From Serpula lacrymans var. lacrymans S7.9 (taxonomy: Eukaryota; Basidiomycota; Agaricomycetes; Boletales; Serpulaceae), in assembly GCF_000218685.1 (NCBI RefSeq), contig NW_006763302.1:850868-914867 (forward strand): DNA of 64,000 nucleotides, given 5' to 3'. A model generated the notes under the pieces. That model was given only the letters and a program-made list of their open reading frames with translations, searched no databases and was not told the origin of the DNA. The first letter of the stretch is position 1. Each line of letters opens with the position of its first letter. Positions 22,857 to 35,264 of this stretch are shown one piece after another. The position numbers and the translations under genes were made by a program.

Positions 22857-23349
22857 TCACGACCAATTTATCATGGTATTGTGTTTTTATTTCTACTTAT
22901 CTGGGTTGTTATAGGTTATGTTTCGACTTGAATTATCTGTTGTGCGGTTTAATCTCACCAGCAGTGTTTATTTGCCTATCATTATTCATTGGGCATTAAC
23001 AAACCATTCCGCTCTTTTTGACATCTTTCCTTTGGATCAATCACACCTTCTTTGCTTCAAAATGCACTCCAGTCCTTTTATTCGCTATGAATAGCTGACA
23101 TCTGTAACCTCGGTGTACCTTGGTCTCTCTGTAATATAGATAAGCATCTCTGCGCTACCCCACCTATTGCAGTGCTCCTGCGCCATGGACATCCAACGAG
23201 GCTACTTATGTTAGCATAAGTTGATTATGAACATTGAATTTATATAGCATATTCACTTGTCCGCAGTTAGGTAAGTATCAATTTACAAACCTATCTAAGC
23301 TAATTGATTGTCGATGCGTAAGTGCAGTCGAGAAAAATTGTATGTATCT
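22857..23349. other. Intergenic stretch between the PX and hydrolase genes
   Basis: AT-rich DNA between two convergent genes. No coding exon or RNA gene was seen. Confidence 0.5.
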
Positions 23350-25678
23350 TCATATCCCTGCATAGGTACTCGTTTCTCCAGCAAGAGGTCCAACGGGCAC
23401 AGAATACGGGTCTGGAATTGGCCCACGAGTGCTGCCCGGGGTGTAGACGGTGACAAGCTCCTCATCGGTGACGTTCGGAAGCACACCAGTAGCAAGGAAG
23501 GAGACTTCCATCGCCGCGGCGGGCTGGTTTGGAACTAAACGAGGCGGCATAATTAGTATAAGAGTAAATGTGTGCACCTTGAAGCAGCAGCACTGAGAAA
23601 AGTGCAGACGGAAAAATAAGACGAACCTTGTAACGTGCCATGGTCATCCCCGTGTCGGACTACCAGAACCGAGTTCGGTGCTTGCGCCCATGCAAAAGTG
23701 GCAAACTCGGTCGGGAGACTAAGCAAAATATTAGTAACTTCTACCATCAGTTTGAATGATATTCGAAGAGCTTACTTCAGGTCGAAATCGGCGGTGACCC
23801 ACATCAAAGAAGTGTGGTTCGTGGGCAACAGTTGTTTTGGCTGTGCTGGGAAAGGCCATGCAGAGCAGTATAGCTGATATCATGTTGAGTTGAAGCTTAA
23901 TACTGGGACAGGACTTGGGGAACTAACCTCAATATCGAAGATGTTAGAAACTCTCAGCATGGCTGGGTCGTCCTAATTAATCAAGCAGTCGATCTATGCC
24001 TGGCCAAACCAAGAGATGCTTATATTTGTGCGAACCTTGTATGAACTCGAACGAAGCTGTTCAAACCCAGCGTATGAATTGTTGTCTAATGCTGAAAAGG
24101 ATAAAAAATCATTAATATAACTGCATTGCGCTGCGAAGTCCTATCAAAACCTACCAATGTCAAGGCATATGAGGGGGAAAACAATTGTGCTTGCTATGTC
24201 AGTAGCAGGTCCAGTTGTGCCACGCTCAATGATGCCCACCATACTGGCATCTCCCTGCGTTGCTTGATATAATGCTTCGTCAACATACGGGAAATCGGGA
24301 TTAGATGTGAATTCGAAGTTGATCGCAGTTCGTATATTATCTGCAGTGACCACTGAATTGCACACGGTAGAGTTAATACAGGATGGTGCAGAGAGGGGTT
24401 TTTGTGTCGCTTGTGTGATGATTTCTTGAAATGCCTTTGAGTGTGTAAGAATACAAGTGGAATCTACTAGTTATTACGATTAATTGCAACTTACGGCGGG
24501 TATACTGCCTTTGCCTTGCTGGTGCAAAGGACATGTTGTATTGAACATACAATAAGCGTCGGCACGCAAAAGTAGGCGGTCGATTGCCTTCATATCATAC
24601 ATAACGGTATCTTCATCGCTCTACTCGGAAGATTGTCAGTTAAGGATATTGAGGATTGAGAACAGCAGGGGTCTTACCATTCCATGAGCAAATACGGCAT
24701 CAAGCACAAAGCGATCGCAGTTGTCTGGATAGCGATAAAGGTATTCCATCCCATAAAATGTGCCGCTAGGATCAGAATTAAGCCTGGTCGCATCCCACAA
24801 GACGCGACTTGGGGCTTACTACGATATGCCATAATAACTGATTTTATCATATCCGAGAGCGATCCGAATGGCCTCCCAGTCTTTCACCATTTCGTTTGTG
24901 CCGATAAATTGGACAATGCCAGGCGGGGAACTCAAGTCAATGCAAGACTGCGCGAAGTTTTTCACACCGGTTTGAACTGCATCAAACTCGCTGATGTTTG
25001 TAAAGCTAATCAAAAAAAGACAACTGAGAAAAGTTTCGAAGGAAAAGGTTCGAAAAGCCATACAACGTGGTTGGTATTTCGTTGAACAGCTCGACCGAAC
25101 AATTGAGTTCATTAGAACTGAATGTGCCACGCACATCCATCACTGAGAACGAAAAAGCGTTGAGTAAAGCAATGGATTATAAATAATGGTGTGCACTAAC
25201 TCATGAGGTCAAAATTCAACAAGCCGTTGAACGTTTGCGTTAAGTTTAACGCCACTTCCCATGCCATTACAGCCACAGGTTCGCCAGGGCCACCTGAGTT
25301 GCTAAAGAGAGTCAATAGTCAATATTCATACGATGGATCCTAAGGTTGTTCACAAGAAACGTACTAGAAAATGACGCCCTCCGGATTATCCGGGCGGTAC
25401 ATCGCGATCCCAACAGAGATTGTGTTGTTGGATCCGATTGGTTGCGAATAATCCATAGGCACTTTGAGATATCCACAGTGTAGAGTTGAAGGGAGAGGCG
25501 GGAGGCTTGGATCGTCACCCCAGTTGGTGATATTAAATTGAGCCTGCAATGGCTGGGGAACATTATTGGTGCAATTAACCCACTGAATCTGTTCTGCTTG
25601 GGCTGGAGGAGAAATCGACGCAGCGCGCGACGAGGACAGGAAGAGACCAGCTGTCAATGACGCAAGAAGGAGCACCAT
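23350..25678 (-). CDS. Secreted alpha/beta hydrolase, peptidase S33 / TAP-like
   Basis: Probable extracellular tripeptidyl-aminopeptidase-like hydrolase. The start is placed at 25678, which gives a signal peptide MVLLLASLTAGLFLSSSRA. Then come IQWVNCTNNVPQPLQAQF, HCGYLKVPMDYSQPIGSNNT (family N-terminus with Cys), an oxyanion-side GGPGEPVAVMAWEV piece, MDVRGTFSSNELNC, and the nucleophile elbow GISYGTFYG, whose codons are split by an intron with donor gtaagcccc near 24835. The C-terminal TAP-like part carries TSLMWVTADFD and RHGDDHGT, supplying the acidic residue and the catalytic His. About ten introns of 50-60 bp separate the exons. The stop TGA is at 23350-23352. All triad positions look intact. 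Confidence 0.75.
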
Positions 25679-26645
25679 AGATCGTTGTCCAAGTGTGAAT
25701 GAGTGACTGGATTGAATGTTCGTAGAGAGTATCGATGATGATACGGATACAGCTGATGGCACGCATTATATAGGCGAACATAACTCCTGCGGAAAGCCTT
25801 GACAAGGGACTAAACACCGAGTTGACTCGCCGATCAGTTTTATTGAAGGTTTAGTGGTATTGAGGCTGTTCTAAGGTTCACCGACGAAATCCTCCGAGAC
25901 TATTTCGAAGCGCAAAAAGCACAGTATCTTCGAGCTGCGCATAATCACGGTGTGAAGACGTCTAGGCGCAGTGTTTGTGGATATAACTACTTCATGCCAT
26001 GGCGATCGTGGGCGACTGCTGTCAAGAAATCAGCAAACTTTGTGCTTTTGAGTGCTCATAACTCGGTGATTTTGATATTCTGTCTGGCGAATCCTACGCC
26101 TGCACACAATGTCAAGACTGCTGAGCATAAGATAAAGATACGCAAGCATAGGTTTATCGTTACATACGAAACGTTGAAGCTTAGTTAAATCGCCAACATG
26201 CGTTGTGCGTTGAGTATATACAATATGTTGAGCGTCTGACCCAACGAGCGTCAACGCGGAGTTTGAAGTAAGAATGAAGCGAAAACATACCCTACGCAGA
26301 TATCCATGACTGCAGCAACAATGCACCAAGGCTATCCTTAGTTCTATCGTGATAAGACCGACTTTATTTATCATTCTTCACACTGGATCACATTCCAATG
26401 CACATTCCGGTCTTCACTTCAGATCCTCGCACCTGCCTCGTGTTCATATAACCTTTACTGCGCTCAGCTGGCGCACCATTGGAAACCCCTTACCTGACGT
26501 CTTTCGCACTTGAGCACCCATCAACGCCCATATTTCCAGTACCCAGCGTCTCTGTTGCTTACGATCACCACGGATTGACGGACCTCCACCGAAACCCTCT
26601 GGGAAGAAAGAAACGCTGATACAAAAAATCATCTGAGAACTTGAA
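25679..26645. other. Intergenic promoter region
   Basis: Lies between the divergent hydrolase (minus) and proline-rich protein (plus) genes, so it should hold both promoters. A CATTATATAGG TATA-like element lies about 90 bp upstream of the hydrolase start (near 25763-25773). No gene was supported. Confidence 0.45.
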
Positions 26646-28229
26646 ATGTCCGAGTTTATGGAATTCCGTGAACCAACCCGTATCGACACCAGTTTTAATC
26701 AACGCCCCATTGAAGACTACTACAGTTCAGATGCCATAGCAAGGAACCACCGCACTTCAAGTTCCCGCCAAGGTCGAGTACGGGACGTCACTTGGATATC
26801 GACCACCCAGCCTTCCGCTAGTATCTACCCCCCGTCCAACTTGAATGATCCTCAGGTCTACCCTGGCCCGCCCCCGCCTCCTCAGCCAATTTCAGGCATG
26901 CCCACCCCGGTCATTGGAGCACAATCCAACATACCGCCCTCAGAGTCGGACTGGGACGCAGAATACATGACTGTGGATGCGGATTTGGACCCTGATGAAG
27001 GTTATGGCTATGGTTATAGCGAGCAGAGCAAAAGGAGGGGAGGAGCAAAGACTTTTGTCGGTGGTTTCGTGAGTGGCCTCAAGAGACTCCCAAAGGCCAT
27101 GTCTAAAGGCCGTCTCCATGATCGCAAAGCGGTCCGGCACGATACCACAGGTACTATGGGCACATCGCAGACCATGCTTACTGTGGCGAATAACTTGACT
27201 ACCTCTACCCTCCCTCAGTATCAGTCCTCTCAAATGCATGATGAACCATCAAACGTGCAGTATGTCGAAGCGAGCCGGATGCCCGTCGAAGAGCCCGCTC
27301 CTCCACCCCAGCACACACCCAGAGACCGTCGAGAACGGTCAATATTATCAGCGGTGCACGAACATTCACTTCATTCACATCACTCCCATCATTCTCGTTA
27401 TTCCCCGCAATCGCACCTTTCGAATCCATATGACCATCACGAACACACTGCTAGCCATTCTAGTGACGATACCCGAAGCCAGGATACCAGCACGTCAAAT
27501 AATCATGGCAATCCCCCTTCCCAAAGGGCTGATTTAAGTCCCGTCTTCGTTGAACCATTACCGTCCGCCGACTTTGCGAGGATGAACCCCCCTGTTCGTC
27601 TTACTCCCAACTCTGATAGTTTGCGTCACCAGTTTTCTAGCGTTCGCCAATTCCTGCACGAAGTTAATGATCTTCCATGGGTCGCTTCTCCTGCAGTATC
27701 AGTGGAATATATCCCTGGAGAGGCCAACCGGAAGAGATACAGCAGACAGAAAGATACGCGCGTACACACTTCCTGGTATAAACGTACAGACAATCGTCCT
27801 CTCGACCTCCTCGCTGGCTCGTCCAGTACGAGAATACTTCCACAGCATGCTCACCATCCCACTGGTCAGATTCCTGGCTCTAGTGCTACATTCGCGTATG
27901 CCACTGCACCTGCAGCTAGATCGCGGTCGCCGATTGGTCAAGGACCGCCCTCGAATGGTGGGTCATCAGAAGGACACGGATATCCGGTTTATCCCACATA
28001 TCCTCAATTCCTCAGCCCTGGTACCATGTTCGTCTACCCACAGTCACCTCCACCACCAGGTGCACATTCCAGCTCGGGAAGTATACAGAGACCACCTGAA
28101 ATGCAACAAGCCCTTCCTGTATTTATGGTGGCTCCTCACCCTCACCCACCTTTCATGTCCCCACCGCCTCCTGATACGGGGCGATACTCCCCATATGGAT
28201 ACCAAGTGCCACAGGTGCAGCATGCCTGA
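26646..28229 (+). CDS. Proline/serine/histidine-rich hypothetical protein, 527 aa, intronless
   Basis: A single uninterrupted exon from ATGTCCGAGTTTATGG to TGA. Most of the protein is predicted disordered: proline runs (PGPPPPPQP, SPPPPGAH), a His/Ser-rich segment near residues 235-275 (HEHSLHSHHSHHSRYSP) and a Pro/Tyr-rich tail. One short ordered-looking block, GGAKTFVGGFVSGLKRLPKA (about residues 133-152), is probably the conserved core. No catalytic motif. The absence of introns is unusual in this window. Function unknown; a cytoplasmic scaffold or adaptor is possible. Confidence 0.75.
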   Translation: MSEFMEFREPTRIDTSFNQRPIEDYYSSDAIARNHRTSSSRQGRVRDVTWISTTQPSASIYPPSNLNDPQVYPGPPPPPQPISGMPTPVIGAQSNIPPSESDWDAEYMTVDADLDPDEGYGYGYSEQSKRRGGAKTFVGGFVSGLKRLPKAMSKGRLHDRKAVRHDTTGTMGTSQTMLTVANNLTTSTLPQYQSSQMHDEPSNVQYVEASRMPVEEPAPPPQHTPRDRRERSILSAVHEHSLHSHHSHHSRYSPQSHLSNPYDHHEHTASHSSDDTRSQDTSTSNNHGNPPSQRADLSPVFVEPLPSADFARMNPPVRLTPNSDSLRHQFSSVRQFLHEVNDLPWVASPAVSVEYIPGEANRKRYSRQKDTRVHTSWYKRTDNRPLDLLAGSSSTRILPQHAHHPTGQIPGSSATFAYATAPAARSRSPIGQGPPSNGGSSEGHGYPVYPTYPQFLSPGTMFVYPQSPPPPGAHSSSGSIQRPPEMQQALPVFMVAPHPHPPFMSPPPPDTGRYSPYGYQVPQVQHA

Positions 28230-29083
28230 TAGGCTCTCATATCATCTTTTTTTCGTGTTAGTGTTATGATTTTGTTATTCTGCATCTCGTCGTTCTGCAT
28301 CTCGTTATCTTTCTTCGTTTTGACATTTTCTCGCTCCGTATTGGGTTTATTTCTTTGGTCGTACGAGTTGTATCCGTGTCGCTGTACCATACATAGATCA
28401 GCATCTCTTTCAACATCACGTTCTATTTCCTCCACAACTATAGACATTGATAGACTTTTCTGATACGTTCTCATCGCACTCGGTAGTTTGGTCTGAGTGG
28501 CTACTCCATGCAGATACCTCCTAGCAATACGTACGTCTGTAGTGAACCTCATCTCCCGCACATAAAGCATCGCACTATTTTGCAATTAGAAAGGCCGCTC
28601 ATTAAAGCTGTTCTATTATTTAGAGTACCGTACCGTGTTCCAGTGCAGCTTCAATAAGCTGGCAAGTGTGCCACTCATGCAATCAGCTGCGACCACGTAC
28701 TTGCATGGTATATATGACGATGCTGTATAACTCACAATTGGTAGGCTGTGTGATAATTCGCGACTCGGACACGTACGGCACATGGCTCGATACTTTCCCG
28801 AAGGCGCAACACATTTCAAAGGCAAATCCTTGGGTGGTGACCTCAATATTAATCTTGGGCTTTGTCTCATTTAGAGGCACTGTAGCAGTGCAGTATTAGC
28901 AAACCTATGCTAATTTTACTATGGACTCTTATAAGCTTTCTTGCTCTTTGTTCTGTGTCTCCACCAACGTCTTGCGAATTCTGCCACTGAGTGGTAGACG
29001 CAGCTCCGAAGACTCGCATTCGAAGACACCACCACGGTGCCCATTACCCAGCATCCTCCTGTCTCCGGTCTATCTCAGACACA
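28230..29083. other. Intergenic stretch
   Basis: 3' region of the proline-rich gene and promoter of the G-alpha gene. No convincing ORF or RNA gene. Confidence 0.5.
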
Positions 29084-30583
29084 ATGGGGAACCTGGTGTC
29101 CATGAAACGTCGAGGGAAAATTATGAGGAAGACAAGCAGGAGGAAAAAAGAGGCAGAGTGTATTATACTATTGCTAGGTAAATGTTACACCGTACACCTT
29201 TTTCAGGCTAGGTAGCAGCAGAACTACAGGAATGGTGTTGAAATAATACTGTTCGTTGCTGAAATTTTGACTCAGGGATACCTGGAGCAGGAAAGACCTC
29301 ACTCCTGGAGCACATGAAGCAAGCCAGTGCCCTAGAGGAGTCCGCCGACGACAAGACGACCAGTCAGAAGACTAGATATGAGCAGGCGACCTGGTACGAA
29401 AGCCGCAATTACCATCAAACCCTCATCAGGAAAATCACCATCGGTATTGCACACAACGTCGTGCTTGCAATGCGCGAACTAAATTTGGACTTCATGTCAC
29501 GCAAAAACGAGGTAAGTGAACGTCTACCATTCAGTCACCTCGATTTTAGATGGCTTTTGAAATTGCAGATGAATGCTGCTCGAATTATGAAGCGTTGCTC
29601 GGATGACTCTCTCCACATTGATCTCTCATGGGAAACCGCACAAGCTATACACGAGCTCTGGCAAGATACTAGTGTAATCGAATTTACGCAGGTAAAGCAT
29701 GGATTCGACTTGGTGCAAGGTGCCGAACAGTGGGTGGACTTCATATTTTCCTCGCATTATATCGAACTGTCATTTGTTAGTTTCATCAGAGACGTCTTGA
29801 GAATAGGCAGCGCAAATTACACGCCCACTGACGCTGATATTTTGAATTTAAACGCAATGGGAATCACGGATACCACACTTTATATGTCGAGCACCAGGTG
29901 GGCCACTTTCCTCATCTTTTCGTTGCTAAAATTGAAACGACATAGGAGGTTACGAGTTTTCGAAGTGGACAGCGATGGACAATCGCTGAAATGGCTGCCA
30001 TACTTTGACAACGTGACTACGATCATGTTCTGTGCCCCTCTAGTGGACTATGATCAGCTCCCTGACGGAAAGAAAGTCAGTTTCATCACTTCCCATTTTG
30101 AGTTCCGAGCAAAACTGAATTAGATCCGTGTTAGAATCGCATGGCCGAGTCGTTGCAACTTTTTGAGTCTGTCGTCAATGATCCGAATTTTCATCAGACT
30201 TCAGTCGTTCTATTCTTGACCCGCATAACTGATTTTAGGAAGAAAATAATAAAGGCACGATACTCGAATCAAGCGATCGTCGCGAGACAGCTGACACGTT
30301 TCCCACAAAGGTGGCCCTGGAGCAATTCTTTCCTGAATATCAGGGTGGCATGGATGCCAACAAAGCCGCTAAATACATCCTGTGGAAGTACATGCAAGTC
30401 AATCGCGCCCGGCTGAACATTTATCCTCAGTAGGTTTGTTTTCTGTAGAAGTGTTGGACTTTTTTGACGAGATATGTTCTTAGCTTGATAAACTCATCAG
30501 ACAAAGCGAATCTTCGACTTGTCTTCGCGACTGTCCGAGAGACGATATTACAGAATGCTCTGAAAGCTTCGGCACCACGGTGA
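29084..30583 (+). CDS. Divergent heterotrimeric G-protein alpha subunit
   Basis: G-alpha subunits bind GTP and relay receptor signals at the plasma membrane. The start MGNLVSMK keeps the N-myristoylation pattern. The P-loop is GIPGAGKTSLLEHMK (canonical GAGESGKST). The helical domain follows, then YTPTDADILNLNAMGITDTT (switch I region without the usual Arg-x-Arg-Thr), VFEVDSDGQSLKWLPYFDNV (switch II, canonical DVGGQRSERKKW), NRMAESLQLFESVVNDPNFH, VVLFLTRITDF in place of the FLNKxD guanine-specificity motif, and GGMDANKAAKYILWKYMQV ... NRARLNIYPH and NLRLVFATVRETILQNAL. Exons include 29084-29177, 29276-29511 and 29569 onward. Around 30250-30310 the frame changes without a clear GT donor. Overall length is normal. 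A weakly conserved paralog or a decaying gene is likely. Confidence 0.75.
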
Positions 30584-32328
30584 TACCTCTTGGCAGCTAA
30601 CTGCTAACTGGACTACGGACAAAACGCGGAAGACTGTCATGGTGCTGATATCAACGATTATATGACTACAGCGTAGTCCATAAGTGGATTCGTTTGGGGG
30701 GAAGGAGGGTGGGAGAGAGCATGTTCTTGGAGGGACTTCAGGAGCGGGCCAGGACCGTTCAACAGATCCCACCATCATTGACACGACGCCTTAAGTACTC
30801 TTATTACCTGCCAGGCGTTTAGCTAACGAGAATAAACATAAACATAATCTTTATGAAAATCATAGTTGATCTTGGCAGGGTCAATGTCAATACCTAGTGT
30901 CAGATGCTATTCAGCCCCTTTCTTTATATACCCATCGCTGAAATATCATCTTGCTTACTCTATGATTGTCACCCTTCAATGTAGCAATACAAATCACTTA
31001 TTTTTGAATCAGCCATCAGTGGGTCAATATCGAGAAAATCATATCTGAAGTGATTAATGATCGCGGCAGGATCGAACAAAGTTCACACTAATCTGCTAGT
31101 ACCACTCAAAGCTAGTTTCATTTTTACAGATTTCACATATCTGATAAAGTGAGTAGGTCACCCAATGCATTACACGCTCAAGGTCAAACGGTTCTAATAG
31201 CAGAGTTTTAAGGATACAATTGTGGTAAGTGATAGACAGGGAGATGATTTGGACAACAAAGTATCATACTGTTGAGGCCCAGTGAAAAGTTGCAATTTAG
31301 AGATAGAGATAAAAAAAACTTGGAATATAAGCAAATATGTAAATAGAAAACTCATGAAAATCAGTGATCAAGTGATGAATCAGTGGTGATGAATCATCAC
31401 CAAGTCATCCATCAGTAAATCTATATGTTTCTTAGCTGTCTTAATTCAAATCTCCAGACAAATCAGACCTACCAAGCACTGCCTTTGTGAACTAAAAGTA
31501 CTAAGGGATTATATTATACTGTGAAAACTTCATATATTACAAACAAAATGCTATTGGGTTATTTCCACTTTGCTTCCAAAATACCATGTCGGAAAATATG
31601 ATATTAGCATATATGTAAGGCCTTATAAGACATTGTAAGATCATCAGGATAACAACAATCTAATAAGGTGCACGTACTGTGCACGAAATGTCTGAAAAAC
31701 GAACAAAACAATAACACGTTACGAGAACCGCTGAAATATATCTGTACAGGAAGGGACATGGGATGTCAAGCTAACGGTATATGTCCGGGATAATATTCAG
31801 GCAATGACTATATCGATTCAACTCCTCACTGGCGAACGAGCGCCTGCGTAGAAAGAGTGACAATTTAATCAGTGTGTGGTGTGTGTGATCAGTAATCTCC
31901 GAGTCACGCAATACTGGTGTCATTACACTCGTGTTCAGTCGCCCAACCTACCGGAACGGTATGGATAGGAATGTTAGTTTTGGTGATTTTGCACCTTTGT
32001 GCTACCTATATATTTTCATTCCTTTCTCTATCTATTCTTCTATCATTCACTATTGATTGTGTTCTCTATTATTTCGCCTTTGTGGCTGCTTTGTTTACCT
32101 TTGTTTACAAAACTTCGGACAGTATTGCAGAGTCCAATGCTTCCTATTCTCTAGTTACTCACATTGGACTCTAGGTACTGTATACCTGTCATACTCTCTA
32201 ATAATAAAGTTACTCACATTGGACTCTAGTTCCAGTCCCTGATTGCTCTCAGCAAGTGGCTAGACACTTCCTTCAAGCTTTGTTCTTAATAAGGAAATCT
32301 ATCGCTCTGCACGGAAGAGGACAACGAG
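30584..32328. other. AT-rich intergenic region with a 20-bp direct repeat
   Basis: No supportable gene. A short ORF at 31917-32174 encodes a very hydrophobic peptide and is not convincing. The motif ttactcacattggactctag occurs at 32155-32174 and 32210-32229, and an inverted AGAGTCCAATG at about 32130. These may be remains of an LTR or a small inverted-repeat element. Confidence 0.4.
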
Positions 32329-34446
32329 ATGGAATGGAACGGAGGGCCGCTCATGGACCCATGGCATGTCGAGTTCCATAGTCAAAAAGCAAGATGTAGG
32401 TTAGCTTATACTAGGACATTGAGCAAGAACATGGAGCGCTCCGAGGCGTACGAATATTACAAGGAGAACAAGGTTCAGCACATGGATGCAACCATAATGT
32501 TATACGAAACATTTGAGGAGTGCCCAATGTTGTATGTAAACTCCTCGGAGAGGAACGGACTTTAATCAGCATCGAGACGTTCGCTAAAATACTTGCTACA
32601 TGGCAAATGCTGGGGTACCAGTTACAACTCCTCGGAAAACATGGTGTCAACATTGGCTGTGCTAGGAGACTGAAAAGGTATTTTTCTTCCATGGAGCGAG
32701 GACCAACCTTTGCAGAAAAGGACTTGGCTGGGATTGTTGCATTACCAAAAAAATTGTCAAACTGGAGCATTGATGATTTGGGAGGCCAGGTCATTTGTCT
32801 GATTGCTGTTTACTACATAGAGGATGTTTCATTTAATTTTCGATATGTTCATCGCAACAGTGGTTTATTTGGAACCACATGTTATATAGAAGTGTTCTCA
32901 AAGTAAAAATAAATGAGTTATGATCCTCAGATGACCAGGCTTACAGTCTCCCCAGAGTTTAGGCGGCACGTGAGACCAGAAATGGAAGAATTGTTATCAG
33001 CAGACCATTTTTGATATTTGATTGATAGGAAAGAATACTGTTTGACAGCCGCCGGCCAATTCCGATCGACAAACAAGCCTTCCACGGGACAAGGGTTTAC
33101 TCGCTGTCACTTCAACAAAACTACCATGAACTCCGCATTGCAAAAACAACTTTCCGACATTGTCAAAACTATCAGGTTGATCCCATTTGACGCCACCGTG
33201 GAAGCAGTAAAAAATAAGCCGAGCGATGTTGAGGCAAAAGCACTGTTTTGGCAACAAGAGGTGAGCGGAAAATCACGCTGGGCATTTATTTACTAACCTT
33301 CCTTTGTAGGGCTTGCTGTCACAGGAGTTCAATAAAGCTGAGGCTCTCATGCCAAAGGTCTGTGAGATGCCTCTCTACAAGGCCTTTATGAAGAAGGTCG
33401 AGTATGTCCGGGAAATGGAAACAAAAGAGGACGATGCCATAGATGAAGAGTGTAAGGACCGTTTTATTATTTTCTTCTTATCTTCGTTATGTCTTGGCTC
33501 TCGAACGCTTTTCCCGTTACACCTCTGGCTCTAGGGCTAGAGGTATCCTTTGCCATCTTACTTCTCATAGCCCTCACAGGTTTTCTTAACCATCGCTACC
33601 ACTTTATATCACAGATCAGAGACTGGGCATCGCTCCCAGCTAGCCAGCACACTGGGTAGGGACTGGTAGTAGGCATCTCGCCAACCAGCTCCAAGCCCCA
33701 GTAAAGCCTGGTAATACTAATAATGTCTTATCTAGAATCGTACCTCATCATGAGGATACGGTTCCTGACCACGCGTGACAATCTTCTATTATTAGTACAA
33801 GTCTCTCACCTGCTGATTAATCAAGTCAGAAGTTGTACGATAGTTGCCTTCCTTTTTCTTATTGGTTGATTAATTCCTCAGACCACTTTTCGTATATTCT
33901 CTTTTCGGTCTGAGGAACGGACAATTCTCTATATAAAGCCGTACCTATTCATGTATAGCTCCTTAGCTTTCTATTACTGAATTTACCCGCTTTACTCCTC
34001 AACAAGAACCTTTGAAGCTTACCTCTCAAAAGTCCTCTACTCGCTATAATTCTAGCGTCTGTCGACCTCAAAGCTCATTGGACCCTTACTCCCTGCAAGT
34101 GCAGAAGGAGATAGGTTTAGTTTTTGTTATAGTTTATCGTTGCCTCACAAAGAGGAGGATGATGACATGGAGGAAGAGGTCCCTCCGACGGCGAAATATC
34201 AGGTAAGTCAAGACGAGTTGCCATGAGTGCCTTTAAAGCTGACCGAGAATACTACAACGACAGAGTCCCGGTCAAATACCACAAACACCAATGGTAAGTA
34301 AAATTAGCTGTCGGGTAAAATTTATTTAACCTAAACACGCAACAGACGAAAATGGGTCCTCCTTAGATCCGGATCCCGGCCAGGAAAGTCTCGTCAAAGG
34401 GGAAGGAAAGGGAGAAGGAGCCGGAGAGGATCAAGCCAAGATATAG
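32329..34446 (+). pseudogene. Unknown multi-exon gene interrupted by a family E LTR
   Basis: The product was not recognised. Readable segments: MEWNGGPLMDPWHVEFHSQK (32329), then after an apparent +1 shift near 32525 TLISIETFAKILATWQMLGY ... LPKKLSNWSIDDLGGQVICL, then TMNSALQKQLSDIVKTIRLI (33125), GLLSQEFNKAEALMPKVCEM ... EDDAIDEE (33310-33450). An acidic stretch EDDDMEEEVPPTAKYQ follows directly after the LTR (34150 on), then two short exons ending SLVKGEGKGEGAGEDQAKI at a TAG at 34444-34446. The E LTR sits in the exon (TSD AAGAG) and the N-terminal frameshift also argues for a dead copy. Confidence 0.4.
33451..34149 (+). mobile_element. Family E solo LTR, copy 2
   Basis: A 699-bp LTR, TGTAAGGACC...TTGCCTCACA, flanked by target duplication AAGAG (33446-33450 and 34150-34154). 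It carries a TATA motif CTATATAAAGCC near 33930 and the imperfect palindrome also seen in copy 1. It is inserted in an exon of the unknown gene at 32329-34446. Confidence 0.88.
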
Positions 34447-34579
34447 ACAAGTGGAAGTGGTGATCACGAAAAAAAGGTACGCAACATGGCCTACTTATGC
34501 TGATCAGAAAAGGGCTCCACGTGGTAAACCAAATTATGCTAGTCAACCTGATTTGCTTTATCTTAGTAATCTGCATGAT

Positions 34580-35036
34580 CTTTAAGAAGTGTGTTATCTT
34601 TTGCTGACTGTAAGACACTGCAAGACACAAAAGAGTGACTACTGTAGAATCAGTAAAGGTGTAGAACATTAATCTAGGAAAGATATCTCACCTTAGTCTT
34701 TAAGTAAAGAACTGAGGTGTAACTCTAAGGTAGAAGCTACTCTATGTCCTGACAAAACCGGATAAACCCGGTCTCTGAAAAAGCAGCCATTGTTCTCCAT
34801 GGAGCATAGCCACCACTCCATGGAGTCACCATTGTTCCCCTGGGAGCACAATTGTACTCCTAGGAGTCATTATACTGTAGCAAGTAGCACCTCCGACTAT
34901 AAGTAGTAGGGGGTTTAGTATAGGAATACCTCAGTCGTTTCTATAGCCTCTTGGGCAGCGGCTGAGGTATGTTACATTACATTTATTAGAGATCACCTTA
35001 AACTAACATCTATTGTAGTTTCACTTAGATTTATTA
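34580..35036 (+). mobile_element. 5' LTR of copia element C (left boundary uncertain)
   Basis: The right end is set by the primer-binding site that follows at 35037. The left end cannot be fixed because the 3' LTR is missing. It contains a TATA-like CTATAAGTAG near 34896 and an array of 10-bp palindromes of the type CTCCNNGGAG at 34795, 34816, 34837 and 34857. Confidence 0.5.
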
Positions 35037-35050
35037 GGTTATGAGCCCTG
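35037..35050 (+). other. Copia C primer-binding site (half initiator tRNA-Met)
   Basis: GGTTATGAGCCCTG is complementary to the anticodon arm of initiator tRNA-Met (GGGCTCATAACC, anticodon CAU), the half-tRNA primer used by copia-type elements. The same sequence stands at 51934-51947 in copia D. Confidence 0.75.
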
Positions 35051-35264
35051 GTGTGCAAAAGCTATGCAGGAAATAATTCTTATATGAAACGAAAACCTTG
35101 GAACCATGACCACAGCACACAATACATCTGCATGTCCAGTTCTCACTGGACCCAACAATTTTCAGATATGGAAACTCCGGATCATCTCAAAACTACATTG
35201 GGAAAAAGTTCTCCGGGTTGTTTCTGGAGAGGAGCTTAAGCCCTCACCAGGAAAACCTACCTCC

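Noticed and set aside
31917..32174. 85-aa hydrophobic ORF
   Set aside because: AT-rich low-complexity DNA gives hydrophobic translations by chance; no other support.
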